Source: Aurantiochytrium sp. KH105
Taxonomy: Eukaryota; Sar; Bigyra; Thraustochytrida; Thraustochytriidae
Assembly (NCBI GenBank): GCA_003116975.1
Contig: BGKB01000032.1
Location: 186,001-250,000, forward strand
Direction of reading: 5' to 3'
Length of the DNA: 64,000 bases
Part shown: piece by piece, positions 39,944 through 50,600 of the stretch
How positions within the stretch are numbered: the first letter of the stretch is position 1
How the letters are laid out: the number at the start of each line of letters is the position of its first letter
Translations under genes and position numbers: made by a program
The notes under the pieces: generated by a model
Database searches by the model: none
The model's input: only the letters and a program-made list of their open reading frames with translations
Told to the model about the DNA's origin: nothing

Positions 39944-40900
39944 TCATCCTGCGACTTGCTCTTTCCGTGTTTTGGAGGTACAACAAGTAACGCGAAGCGG
40001 CGGGACCAGAGAGTCTGTACCCACTACATGCACGCTCGCGAGGCCAGCGCCGGCAGGCACCACTAGCATGATGCGAGCGCGAAAAGATGCCCGCGCCGCG
40101 CAAGGCGCTGGCCGTCTTGGTGGCTCCCCAAACCAAGACAGTGCCGCGAGAGAAGTGCGAACCAGGATCCTTTCATCAAGGAAAACGACGGCATTGGCCT
40201 CGTGAAGGGGTAGGATGCTTGTCGTAAGCGGAGAGACGCATCCACTTAACCAGGGCACAAGAGATGATGGTCTGACTCTCACAGAGGACTCGATCTCCTC
40301 GTCGTCACAAACTCAAGGATGCGAAGACGCAAAATGGGGCTCGTCTTCACAAGCTCAAGGCTGTGAAGACGTGAAATGTGGTTCTGGATGAAACTCAAAT
40401 TGACTTCCAGGGCTCGCACTCGAGCCCACGCAAGAAACGTTCCGGACTTTTGAGTCATGCCCTCGATCCCGAAGCCCAGTCAAAGACCAGCATCATCATT
40501 TCAAGATCATCGTTTCAAGATACGTAAGAGCCGCCTTGGGCAAACGTTTGAATCGTTTCTCGCGTGAATGAACGACACGGGCTTTGCCAAAGCCAAGGTC
40601 GAGAGACTTGTCATCCTCGCGGCCGAAATCAGAGCCTACCTCAGGTCAGACACCTGTTGCCGCATCAAAATCAGCGCGGAAGCCAACTTTGTTGGTCACA
40701 TCAAAGCCGGCGCGGGGGCGAAGTCTGGAGGCAAGACTCTGCCAACGAGCTTGACAACGTTTGCCTTGTCGTCCTGGCTTCGCTCCCGACACGCCTGTCG
40801 GAAGTCTCTGTGGCGCGGCTCCATCTTTCCCGTCCTCCTCCGAACCGACTCCGTAATTCGTCCCCGTGCACGGTATCCGTCATCAAAGTCTGCGCGATGC
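39944..40900 (-). pseudogene. Possible decayed minus-strand gene, family unknown
   Basis: Three open pieces on the minus strand have coding-like composition but lie in different frames. About 40312-39944 includes VVFLDERILVRTSLAALSWF. About 40490-40275 includes FIQNHISRLHSLELVKTS. About 40800-40510 includes AGFDVTNKVGFRADFDAATG, broken by TGA before PEVGSDFGREDDKSLDLG. None begins with a credible ATG and no GT-AG pair obviously joins them. I read this as a degraded gene; unrecognised introns or chance are alternatives. Boundaries are approximate. Confidence 0.25.
40302..40385. repeat. 42-bp tandem duplication
   Basis: Two adjacent copies, period 42, sharing TCACAA(A/G)CTCAAGG, then TG(C/T)GAAGACG and AAATG. 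About eight substitutions separate them. It lies in the decayed region between PT-stalk genes 1 and 2. Confidence 0.65.
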
Positions 40901-41000
40901 GGAAGAAGAACCTTTCGTTTGTGCTCGCTCTTTCCTCGTGGCCGCTGCCGCTGCAGCTGCACTGCTGCTGACACTACCTGACCACTGCCACGACCGGCCT

Positions 41001-42905
41001 TGCTTGCTTGCTTGCTGCAGCTGCAGCTTTAGCTGCAACTGCTGCAGCTGCTAAGGTTCGCTCCCCGGCATCAAGTTCTGCTGCCGCTGCAGGCTGGGCT
41101 GCGCTGCCTTTCCAGGACGTGCACAGCTGCAGCACGGTCAGGCTCCTCGCATCGCATCCACCCATTCTCGCTCGCCATCGATAGAAAACCCCCGCCACTA
41201 CAACGCGACTCGCAACTGGAACCAGTGCTGCACACACGACGCACGCACGCACGCAAGCAACACAAGCAACAGCAACCAATGCAAGCAAGCAAGCAACCGA
41301 CAGCGAGCAAGCGAGCCACAGCGCCATCCATCCGACGATGGATCCTCTGCAAAGCTGCAAACAAACGCCGGCGTTGCTGCCCGGCCTGCGGTATCCGCGG
41401 CCAAGGCGCAGCGCCGCTGCGAGCGGGGCCCCTCGCGGGAGGCCCAGCTCCCCGCAGGACACGCGCCGCGCCGAACGTGTCGCCGAGAATCCATCCCGGC
41501 CTGGCTCCGCACGCAGCAGCGCATGCAGCAGCAGCAGCAGCAGACGGCGGCACGGAAGGCGAGAAAGAGGAGCCGGAAGGAAACGGCGCGCCGGCTGCGG
41601 CCAGCTCGGACGGCGCGATGCGCGACCGCGGCTCCGGCTTCTCCCTCTCCTCTCGGGCGGTCGGCCCGGCCTTGACCTGACCCGGTTCGAGGCACGGAAG
41701 GAAGGCGCGAGCCGGAGCGGGAGTCGGAGGCGGCGCCGGAGCTGCGATGCGCGGGGAGAGAGGGCCTTTGGAGGGCGAGGAGGGGATGCGGCGACCGTTG
41801 GTTGGCCGGCGGTGAGGGCGGCCGCTGCGATGGAGGTCCTGGTGGTGATGATGGGGATGAGACGAAGACGCAGACGATGGCGAAGATCGAGGAAGGACAT
41901 GGCTTGGTTTGGTGGGGAGATCATCGTCTCCGTCGCAGCATCGCGCTCGTCTCCGTCGCGGCCCGAGCATCTTGAGGAGGGACGGGGACGCAGGGAAAGC
42001 CAGGGCGCGGGCGGCTCGAGGGTGGGCTTGAACGGAGAGGCCTCCCACCCCGCGTCGCGGCGCAGCACGGCGAGGAGGGCCTTGCGAAGGCGGGGCGCGG
42101 CGGCGCGGAAGCCGGCACGAGCGGCGGCGGCGCGCGCGAGGGAGGCGGGGCGCGGCGGCAAGGAGGCGCGGGCGGGGCGGCGAGGCGCGCGGAGCCGAGC
42201 CGAGCCGAGCCGAGCTGCGACGGAAAGCGAGCCTTCGGGCGATACGAGGCGATACGAGGCAAGACGATCTCCGTCTCCATGACTACCTCCACCTCTATCC
42301 TCGTCCTGACCGGGCGCGGCGAGGCGAGGCGGAGGAGGAGAGTTTGGTCCCGCGCCAAAACGCCCCTGGGGCAGAAGCAGCAGCCCAGCTGCTGCAGCGG
42401 CGCGGGCAAGAAGAAGATACGAAGCGAGGATCGATGCCTCGCTCGACCCCTCCATCTCGCGTCGCGCGTCCCATCCCGCCCCTCGCGTCTCCGCTCCGCT
42501 CGCTGCTCCGCGGCGGCTGCGAGGCGGGCGCGGCAGTGGCCGGCAGCAGCAGCAGCGCGCGGCAGCGGCCATGGCGGCTGCGAGCACGCCGTGCTGCTGC
42601 CGTGGCTGTGGCAGTGGCTGCTGGCAACTTTGACCCGCGCCGGCAGCGGCGGGAAGAAAAAGAGAAGAGAGCCGTCGGGAGGCGGCTCGGAGACCGTAGC
42701 GGGAAAGGAGGAGCCGCGTCGACGCTGGCGAGAAAGCAAAGCAAAGCAAAGCAAAGCACAGCACAGCAAAGCAAAGCAGGGATGGAATGCCGGAGGCGCG
42801 CGAGGAAAGCAAGGCGAGGCAAACCCGCATCGTCTGCAGGCGCGAGGCAAACCCGGATCGACGGCGAGAAGGGGAGCGCGAGCGAGCGAGAGGCCGCCGG
42901 CGAGG
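41001..42905. other. 1.9-kb very GC-rich block, open on both strands, upstream of PT-stalk gene 2
   Basis: Frames are open for hundreds of codons on both strands (a minus-strand frame of about 1,025 codons crosses it and the PT repeats), but all translations are A/R/P/S/G low complexity without domains. Repeats include AGCAGCAGC (41520s), GCCGA pentamers (42192-42214), GATACGAGGC copies and an AGCAA run (42728-42776). I regard it as promoter/leader sequence with GC-biased composition, not a gene. Confidence 0.5.
42728..42776 (+). repeat. (AGCAA)n leader repeat upstream of PT-stalk gene 2
   Basis: About nine AGCAA/AGCAC pentamers ending about 130 bases before the PT-stalk gene 2 ATG. A very similar run precedes the TIR gene at 56385-56475. 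Confidence 0.7.
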
Positions 42906-45866
42906 ATGAGGAGAGCCAAGAGCGCGGCCGCCGCGATGGCGGCGGCGCTGGTGCTGGTGCTGGTGGTGCTGGTGCTGGCGACGCAGGCGGAGGCCGTGCA
43001 GAGCGGGCGGAGAGGCGAAGAGGAGGTGCTGGAGGTGGAGGAAACGCGGGAGAGAGACCTGAATGGGATGATGGGGTGCTCCATGGGATGCACGCCCGTG
43101 GCGTCGCCCACGGCGCCGCCCACGCCCAAACCCACGGTCAAGGAGACGGACCCACCCACGGACCCGCCCACGCCAAAGGAGACGGACCCGCCCACGGACC
43201 CGCCCACGCCAAAGGAGACGGACCCGCCCACGGACCCGCCCACGCCAAAGGAGACCGACCCGCCCACGGACCCACCCACGCCCAAAGAGTCGGAACCCAC
43301 GCCCAAGCCCACGCCCAAGCCCACCAAGGCGGAGACAGACCCGCCCACGGATCCGCCCACGCCAAAGGAGGACGAACCAACGCCCAAACCCACGCCCAAA
43401 CCGACCTCCAAGGAGACCGACCCGCCAACAGATGAGCAGCCAACCAAGAAACCCACAAAGAAACCCACGACCCCGCCTACCGAAGAAGACACACCACGTC
43501 CGACCAAGAAGCCAACAAGGCCGCCGACAAATGCAGACACACCCAACCCGACCAAGAAGCCAACAAGGCCGCCGACAAATGCAGACACACCCAACCCGAC
43601 CAAGAAGCCCACGAGGCCACCAACCGAGCCTGACACGCCCAACCCGACCAAGAAGCCAACAAGGCCACCGACAAACGCAGACACACCCAACCCGACCAAG
43701 AAGCCCACAAGGCCGCCGACAAACGCAGACACACCCAATCCGACCAAGAAGCCCACGAGGCCACCAACTGAGCCTGACACGCCCAACCCGACCAAGAAGC
43801 CAACAAGGCCACCAACTGAGCCTGACACGCCCAACCCGACCAAGAAGCCAACAAGGCCACCGACAAACGCAGACACACCCAACCCGACCAAAAAGCCCAC
43901 GAGGCCGCCCACCGACCCGGACACGCCCAGCCCGACCCCGAAACCTACGAGGCCTCCGACACGGCAAGCGACACCAAAGCCCACCCCGCAGCCCACGCGG
44001 AATCCTACGCGTCCGCCCTCGCCCAAAGCCACGCCAGAGCCGACCCGGCAACCAACTCCCCGTGTCACGGTCGAAGCGCCTGTTGACGCTCCTACGAGCG
44101 CGCCGACCGAGGATCTGTGCGCAAACGACGATTGGGACGCCTCAAACGAAGAGTCTGATGCGGACTGTGGAGGCGATTTGTGCGAAGCGCGCTGTAATGT
44201 AACGCAGCGCTGCTTTCTCGCCTCCGATTGCGACAGCGGTCTAGCTTGCGGCTTTGATGCTGGCGAGTCGCGCGGCGCATGCCTCGTCCCAACAGAAGGT
44301 GCTATCAACTTTCCGGCTTGCGAGCCGGGACTCCCGTGCCAGCCATCCTCCTCTTCGTCTTCACAGAACGGAACCTGCGTCCTGCTCGAAGGAGTCAGTG
44401 ACCGCAAGGGCAGATGCATGCCCAAGCCAGGTGATGTCTCACGTGAAGCAGACGAGGGGGAGTGCACATGGGCCTGGCGCTCCATTCTGGCCACCGTCCT
44501 TCTCGCGCTCTGCTTGGCGCTGAGCGCGGGCATGGGCGACACGGTCCTTTTTGTGCAGGCCCTCGATTTGGGCCACATCATTGCGAGCGGAGCCTTCCTC
44601 TTGCTCCCTGCGGCGCCGGCCTGCTACCTTGCCTTTGCCACGGACATGCGCTGGAGCACGCTTGCGCTCTTGCCCCTGCCCCGCCCGCTGAGCGCTGGGA
44701 CCTCCGAAGCGTCATCGGTTGGGACCATTACGGAGGGCCGTAGAGCCTTGGCCGTGCGAGCAGAAGACTTGGCCAACCTTACCTGGGAAGACATGGGCAT
44801 GTCTCGCATGGCGCGTCTCGCTGACATTGATCGTCAGTTCATGCTCTGTGGGTTTCTCGTGCTCTTGTTCGCCGTCATGATCATCTATGCGCTTGTGCAA
44901 ATCGCCATGGCCAAAGGCAAAGAGTGGCGCGCTTGCATCCGCGAGACGATGGTGCGCATACCGTACATGGTCAGCTACCCTCTCGTCGCATTTGCAGCCT
45001 ACACGCTGTATTTGGTCTTTATCGTCGATGCTGTTTCTAGCACCGCACTGGAGGCTGTGCTGGGTCTTTTGGCGTTCTGCGTCCTGCTTCTTAGCATCAC
45101 CTGGGCAATGATCTGCTTTCGCTACACATTGCCTGCGCGTCCGCCAAAGACCTTTCGTTCACTGCATGCAGACTGGAAAGCGAATAAGCGCCTCTTTTGG
45201 ATCGCGCGCCTTCTCAGCAATGCCTTCAAAGGATTCTTCGTGGGCATGGTGTCGCAGCCGGCCCCGATTCAGGCGGTTCTATTTCTCGTTGTCGGCGTCG
45301 CGTATTGGCTTGCGCTTTTCCGCTGGATGCCCTACGAGTACTCGCTCACCAACCGCATTGCGCTCTTTGCTGCCTTGCTGTACATCATCAACACTGTCAT
45401 TCCCGTTATTTTCGCCATGAATCCGCCGGCGTACTCGTCGAGCATCCTAGAATTGCTTGGCGAGGTGCAGATTTGGCTCAACATTGCCTCGCTCGTGCTC
45501 ATGCTGGCCATCATGCTCAGCCAAATGTACGGCAAGTGGCGGGACAAGCGTCGTCACGTGGATATCGCCAAGGCGCACGAGACTGCCTTCAAGGACCTGG
45601 AAAAGGACTACAATAAGGACAATGGCAACTACATGACGGACGATCCCCACACGGGCAGCGCTCATCTGCAGCTCGTCTACGAGCTCCAGCGGGATCGCGC
45701 CTCCTCGAGCGTCACGGCTGACTCGCCGGATGGAGTCCCCGTCTCCCCCATCGCGCGCGCGCCGCCTCCGACACCCGTCGCGGCTTCCTCCTCGCGAAGC
45801 GGCAACCTGCGTCGCACGGAGTCCGTCGATAGCTCGGATCCGCACACGCGCGTCGCCATGTACTAA
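42906..45866 (+). CDS. PT-stalk / Cys-rich / multi-TM surface protein, copy 2 (long repeat stalk)
   Basis: 986 residues from ATG 42906 (MRRAKSAAAAMAAALVLV...), a good signal peptide; the open frame upstream to 42279 is low complexity. The stalk (about 60-395) is built of two repeat classes: four 12-residue KETDPPTDPPTP units and nine 16-residue PTKKPTRPPTNADTPN-type units. The Cys module follows (DLCANDDWD, ESDADCGGDLC, RCFLASDC, GESRGAC), then about eight TM helices with blocks nearly identical to copy 1 (LHADWKANKRLFWIARLL, SQPAPIQAVLFLVVGVAY), and a polar tail with Ser/Pro clusters. The protein is presumably at the cell surface, with the stalk extending the Cys module outward. Function not established; the TRP/Flc-like idea is inference. 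Confidence 0.82.
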   Translation: MRRAKSAAAAMAAALVLVLVVLVLATQAEAVQSGRRGEEEVLEVEETRERDLNGMMGCSMGCTPVASPTAPPTPKPTVKETDPPTDPPTPKETDPPTDPPTPKETDPPTDPPTPKETDPPTDPPTPKESEPTPKPTPKPTKAETDPPTDPPTPKEDEPTPKPTPKPTSKETDPPTDEQPTKKPTKKPTTPPTEEDTPRPTKKPTRPPTNADTPNPTKKPTRPPTNADTPNPTKKPTRPPTEPDTPNPTKKPTRPPTNADTPNPTKKPTRPPTNADTPNPTKKPTRPPTEPDTPNPTKKPTRPPTEPDTPNPTKKPTRPPTNADTPNPTKKPTRPPTDPDTPSPTPKPTRPPTRQATPKPTPQPTRNPTRPPSPKATPEPTRQPTPRVTVEAPVDAPTSAPTEDLCANDDWDASNEESDADCGGDLCEARCNVTQRCFLASDCDSGLACGFDAGESRGACLVPTEGAINFPACEPGLPCQPSSSSSSQNGTCVLLEGVSDRKGRCMPKPGDVSREADEGECTWAWRSILATVLLALCLALSAGMGDTVLFVQALDLGHIIASGAFLLLPAAPACYLAFATDMRWSTLALLPLPRPLSAGTSEASSVGTITEGRRALAVRAEDLANLTWEDMGMSRMARLADIDRQFMLCGFLVLLFAVMIIYALVQIAMAKGKEWRACIRETMVRIPYMVSYPLVAFAAYTLYLVFIVDAVSSTALEAVLGLLAFCVLLLSITWAMICFRYTLPARPPKTFRSLHADWKANKRLFWIARLLSNAFKGFFVGMVSQPAPIQAVLFLVVGVAYWLALFRWMPYEYSLTNRIALFAALLYIINTVIPVIFAMNPPAYSSSILELLGEVQIWLNIASLVLMLAIMLSQMYGKWRDKRRHVDIAKAHETAFKDLEKDYNKDNGNYMTDDPHTGSAHLQLVYELQRDRASSSVTADSPDGVPVSPIARAPPPTPVAASSSRSGNLRRTESVDSSDPHTRVAMY
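43140..43283 (+). repeat. 36-bp coding tandem repeat (KETDPPTDPPTP), 4 copies
   Basis: Four in-frame 36-base units at 43140, 43176, 43212 and 43248, with almost identical DNA, inside the stalk of PT-stalk gene 2. A diverged unit follows. Confidence 0.9.
43500..43931 (+). repeat. 48-bp coding tandem repeat (PTKKPTRPPT + 6), 9 copies
   Basis: Nine in-frame 48-base units from 43500. The variable half is NADTPN (type A) or EPDTPN (type B) in the order A A B A A B B A, then a terminal DPDTPS unit. The AAB AAB pattern suggests duplication of a 144-base block. Confidence 0.9.
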
Positions 45867-47649
45867 TCACCATCATTCGCATGGTACCATGCACGTATAC
45901 GTAACATCAATTTTAATGTACCATCATGCCTTTTACGCTCTCGAGCTTCCTTGTAGTCTTTACATTCGTTGTTGTTGGCCATCGCTGGCATTACCGACGA
46001 ATGGCCTTGTGTTGTATACCATGCACGTTTGCGTTGCGCAGAGTTGGCATTGCGTTGTGCTATACGTCGTAGTATACTACTATAGTAGTCCGTACTACAA
46101 CATTGCGTTGCGCAGAGTTGAAATGGGGTTCTTTTGCCAAACATGCACTGCTGCGCCAATCATTCGATCGATACTAACTATACCTAGGTCCGCTCAAGAC
46201 TAGTTTCCAGCGCGGACTTTTACAGAGTTAATCATTTGGGGAGCCGCCCAAATATACTTGTGCAACGAGTTTTGCACGTTGTGCGGCAAGTGCTGAACGG
46301 GAGTCTCCCTCCTCAACGCAACCTGGCTCGCGCGCAAGACACGGCGAGGTAAGAAGTGTGAACCGGGAGAACGGCCCGCGGAAGCTGGCTGTCGTCGTCT
46401 CCGTCTCCGAGTGGCCTGGCGTGGCACGCTCTGCAGGCTCATTTTTTCACCACGTGACCGCGACTCGATGATGCGCGGACGTTCGTCCCGTGGAGAAGAA
46501 GGTGCGGTGCACGAGGTCGGAGTCGTCCAGGGAAGAGGGCTAGGGGAAGGGATGGCGCGAACCTTCGTCAAGTTTAAGGCCATGCTCCATCCACCATGCT
46601 GCAGCTGCTTGCTTGCCCGGCACCTCGTACGGACTTATACTTGAAATACTTCGAATCGTGCGTGCGTGCACAATTTGCGCATTTACAGAAATCAAGGGCT
46701 CCGGCACGTGCCGACCGCGACAAATGCTCCTCTCAGGTGTCCCTGACCAAAAGCGAATATACGCGCAAGTTCAAGTTGGACGCGAAAACAGTCTTCCATC
46801 TTCCTTCCTAACAATAAGCAGCCTGAGCCAACTACCAATGCCAGCTGGCGAGCCGAGCCGGGCTTCGACGAGCTAGCCGCCACGCAGAGAGACCAGCCCT
46901 GTGCGATTCTTACTTTCTTCCTTGTGCCCCCGCTTCGCCATCGGGACGCCCGCGTTGTCGTGCACAATGGGCGCTCGCTCGCCGACCTGCTGGCTGGCCT
47001 TTCTCTCCGGCTTCAGAAAAAAGACTCTGCCAGAGCGGCTCGAGAAGTGAAATCGTCGTCTTCGCCTGCGCCGGCCCCACGCTCGCCTTTCTTCCCCGCA
47101 GCTTGGCGCCACGCCCTCCCAAGATTTCCAGTGGGGCACCCCGCACTCCCTCTTGCGCGGCGTAGTGCGGGGAACAAACCAACTACAGTCCGCCCGCAGC
47201 AATCGGAGTGCGGGTACGGCCGGCGCGGCGCATGCAGACGCTGTGGGGACACGGGGGCCGGGACATCCGCGGCTGGCTGATTGGTAGATAGATGCCGAAT
47301 GGTCGAGCGCGCGCACGTGCACAAGTCCGAGCTCTGCCTGGGGCTGGCGGCGCGAGACGGAAAGCGGAAACCCGAGGCCGCGCAGCCGCGAAGGGAGAAA
47401 GGCGGGGCGAACAAAGCCAATCGTGCGGCAGGGGCGAGCTGCGCGTGAGCGCGAACGGAGGGAGCGCGGCGAGCGAGCGAGCGAGACAAACTGATCTGAT
47501 CTGATCTGTGGTCGAGACGCGGGACCTCAAGACCTTGGCGGCCCCGACGAGGACAAGAGCGACGCCAACGGCGGCAAGAGCGACGCGGACAACAAGAGCG
47601 ACGGTGATAGAGAAGACGTGAGCAAGCACGACAGCGAAAGTAACGCAAG
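45867..47649. other. Intergenic, 1.78 kb between PT-stalk gene 2 and HECT ligase
   Basis: The first 350 bases are AT-rich and hold two copies of an 18-bp word (TTGCGTTGCGCAGAGTTG, at 46029 and 46103) flanking palindromes GTAGTATACTAC and ACTACTATAGTAGT (46069-46089). The rest becomes GC-rich towards the HECT start, with a (TGATC)n tract near 47490. Several open frames on both strands, none with a recognisable product or credible ATG context. Confidence 0.5.
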
Positions 47650-50600
47650 ATGAACAGGAGAACCTCGACAGGATATGGCTTCTCGAGGTACGGGGACGAA
47701 GAAGAGCCGCCCAGGCTCGGCAATGCGCAGGGAGGCTCGTTTCGAAGTCTACTGGGGATGTCAAGGTCGCGACCTCAGGCGCAGCCGCAGCCTCACCCGC
47801 AACTAATGGTGCTGCCGATCAATCAAAGTCTGGGAATGCAAGGAGGGACGACCTTAGCATTCTTCCCCCCCGTTGAGAACCGCAGCCGGCCGAGAGGAGG
47901 GTCTGTGTTCGGTGCTCGACGGCGTAACAGAGAGCCATCGCCACCGCCCATCCCCCTCGTGAGCGATCCTGGAGTCGCGCTCGATGTAAAAAAGGAGTGG
48001 CACGATCTCTTCGAGCACCAGCATCAACAACGAAATTGCCAAGAAGACCAAGCCCCCGCGCTCAAAGCAATGCGAATGCCGGCATCGGAAAATCCAGGGA
48101 CCCTTGGACGAAGGTCCGCAAAGTATTCGAGAAAGGTAAGAGGAACCTCGAAGCGTATAAGTCAATCCATTTTTGGCAGAAGCAAAGCCAACGCCCAATC
48201 CTCTGTTTGCGCAGCAGAAGTACTCATTCCAACAGAAGCGACGTCGCCTCACGCGCCCTTTATCGTTGATGAAATGAGCATCTTTGACGGCGATACCGTT
48301 CGTACTGCCCAGGGATGGAGCGACCAGGTTGTCTTCACCACCGAAAATGGTAACTTGTTTGTTGCCAATACTCAGGCAGGCCAACCCGAAGTGAATCAGC
48401 TCAATCTCCCCGAATTCCTTCTCGAGGACGATGGAGAGACCGTCATTGACGCGCAGACGGGCTCTTCACACATCATTCTGCTTACGGACCTGGGGCGCGT
48501 CTTTGCATATGCGTCGTCCAAGGCATCGCCTTACCTTTTGGAGAACAAGCGCAATGAGCCCATTGTGCAAATTGTATGTACGCAAAAGGTCACGCTTCTG
48601 CTCGGACACTCGGGACGCGTCTACGCTCACGGCGCGAGCTCTGCTGGAGATCTCGGTCTCGGCGATAAACTTACTCAAATCCGCGAGGACGAACCTGCAC
48701 GACAAGTGGAAGGAGGCCTCAAGCATGTCGCTGTGCAACGCCTCGCGGCAGGACCCTCTCACATACTCGCGCTCACTGCAAGTGGCCGTCTTCTGGCGTG
48801 GGGTGAAAACGCCAACAACCAGCAAGGCAGCTTTCGCCCGGTCAAGACCTCTTATCCACTTCCGATCGATTCGGACAAGCTCAACAAGATCCGCGCATGC
48901 GACATAGCCTGCGGTGACACCTTTATCGCCGTCCTCACACGGAGCGGTGAGCTCCATATTCTCGGTTGCGGACTTAAAGAAGATGCCACCTTTGCGCCTT
49001 CGTTCGAGAATGATTACTTCAAGCCCATTGTCGCCATCTCTGCGGGGAAAGATTATGTCGCTGCATTGCATGACGACGGCGAAGTGACGGTTTACGACGT
49101 GTCAGAGAGCCTGCCACTCCGAGGCTTCGCCGCCAAAGAAACTTTACCTCTCGTATCGAAAGCCACATTTCCTGCGATGGAAACCGAGCACGGTGCTGCG
49201 CGGGTGGCGGTCCTGGGCAACATCATCCTTGCCTTTGGTGCCAATGAAGAAGCGGCTGAGAAGCGGCTGCGTTTCGTTGATGAAGCGATTGCCGCGACGC
49301 CGCGGCTTTTCCTCAACGCTACTCGGGTTTCTGAGGCTGTGCGATCATCGACAGCCAGAGGGTTGGCCCAAGATCTCATTTTCGTGCTCGGGGATCCTTA
49401 CCGACTCTCTTCGAGCTTTTTGCTTGAAGGTGATCTCTCCATGCAAGATCTCGAGTCTGAGGAAGAGGAAATCAGTCCGAGCGGTGTCGATCTCGCCGGC
49501 GCGCAGAGCGCCCTCGACGATGCCAAACGAAAGCTCGCTAGGAGCCAAAGAGAGCAGGCTGCTGTCGCGATCGCCCTCGACGCAGTTCTCGAAAGCCTTG
49601 GCGCAAATGCCGAGGCGGTCATCCATGCAGACCAGACACGCCTCTTTTTGGTCTTTCTCTGCACACCTCTTGCGCAAATGGCTGGCAGTGGAGCCTTTCG
49701 CAAGCTCGTACAAATCTTGGACAGTGTCGAAAAAAGAGTACTCAGTGAGCTTCTCAAGTGGATATTCGAGGAGGTCGACGCCCAAGCGCTGGCCACGTAC
49801 CTCATTGAGCCCCTCGTTGACCTCTTCAGCCAGGAAGCACTTGGCGCTTCGCTGGATGGCTCGTCAGACCTCATCGCAACGGCAAAACTATTGCAAGGCC
49901 TTTACACCATCAATGAAGCCCATGCTCGCCTTCAAATTGAGGGTCGCGCAGGACACTTCCCCGTTGACCGCAAACTTTTCACCACGAATGTTCTTCTGAA
50001 TCTCGATCCATTAGAGATTGACAGAATCTTTCACAGATGGCAGGACCATATTTCTTGCCCCAAGTCTAGGACTGCGCCGTTTTCCATTCTTCAGTACCCG
50101 TTTCTCATATCCGTAGATACCAAATCCGAGATTCTGCGTCTCGAGGGATCTCATGTGATGATGAAAAGGTACCAAGACGCAAGACGTCGTGGGCAACAGG
50201 CAACGCTTGTACTTAGCGTGCGTCGGGACCGTGTTCTGATGGACACGATCCGCGCCCTTGCTGCAACGGATACCGTCGACATGAAGATGCCGCTACAAGT
50301 CAAGTTCGAGGGCGAAGAAGGCATTGACGTTGGTGGCGTCAAGAAGGAGTTTTTTGAGCTCTTGTCGACCACACTGTTTGACCCGCACATGGGCGTCTTT
50401 AGTTCCATTGACGTTGGCGGCACAGAAAAGCTCTGGTTTTCTCATGAGGAGAGTGCGCTAAATTCAGTCGACCTCATGGCACGATTCCTTGCCAGCGGAA
50501 GCAAGTCGCCTGACGAGGTCGATAAAAACGAGCTCTACGTGCTCGTGGGTCAACTCATTGGTCTTGCGATCTACAACAGTACAATTCTCGACGTTCAATT

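Larger units (their letters stand above)
39764..41000. other. Intergenic stretch downstream of PT-stalk gene 1
   Basis: About 1.2 kb with no intact gene. It holds a 42-bp tandem duplication (40302-40385) and several minus-strand frames that look coding-like but are broken (see the pseudogene entry). Confidence 0.45.

Noticed and set aside
43140-43931. Regular repeat array considered as a CRISPR
   Set aside because: Units are contiguous without unique spacers, in frame with a secreted protein, in a eukaryotic genome.
40974-44581. Minus-strand frames of 1,025 and 886 codons opposite PT-stalk gene 2
   Set aside because: They are reverse translations of Pro-Thr repeats (VGG/WSG patterns) plus GC low complexity; signal peptide, Cys module and TM domain are on the plus strand.
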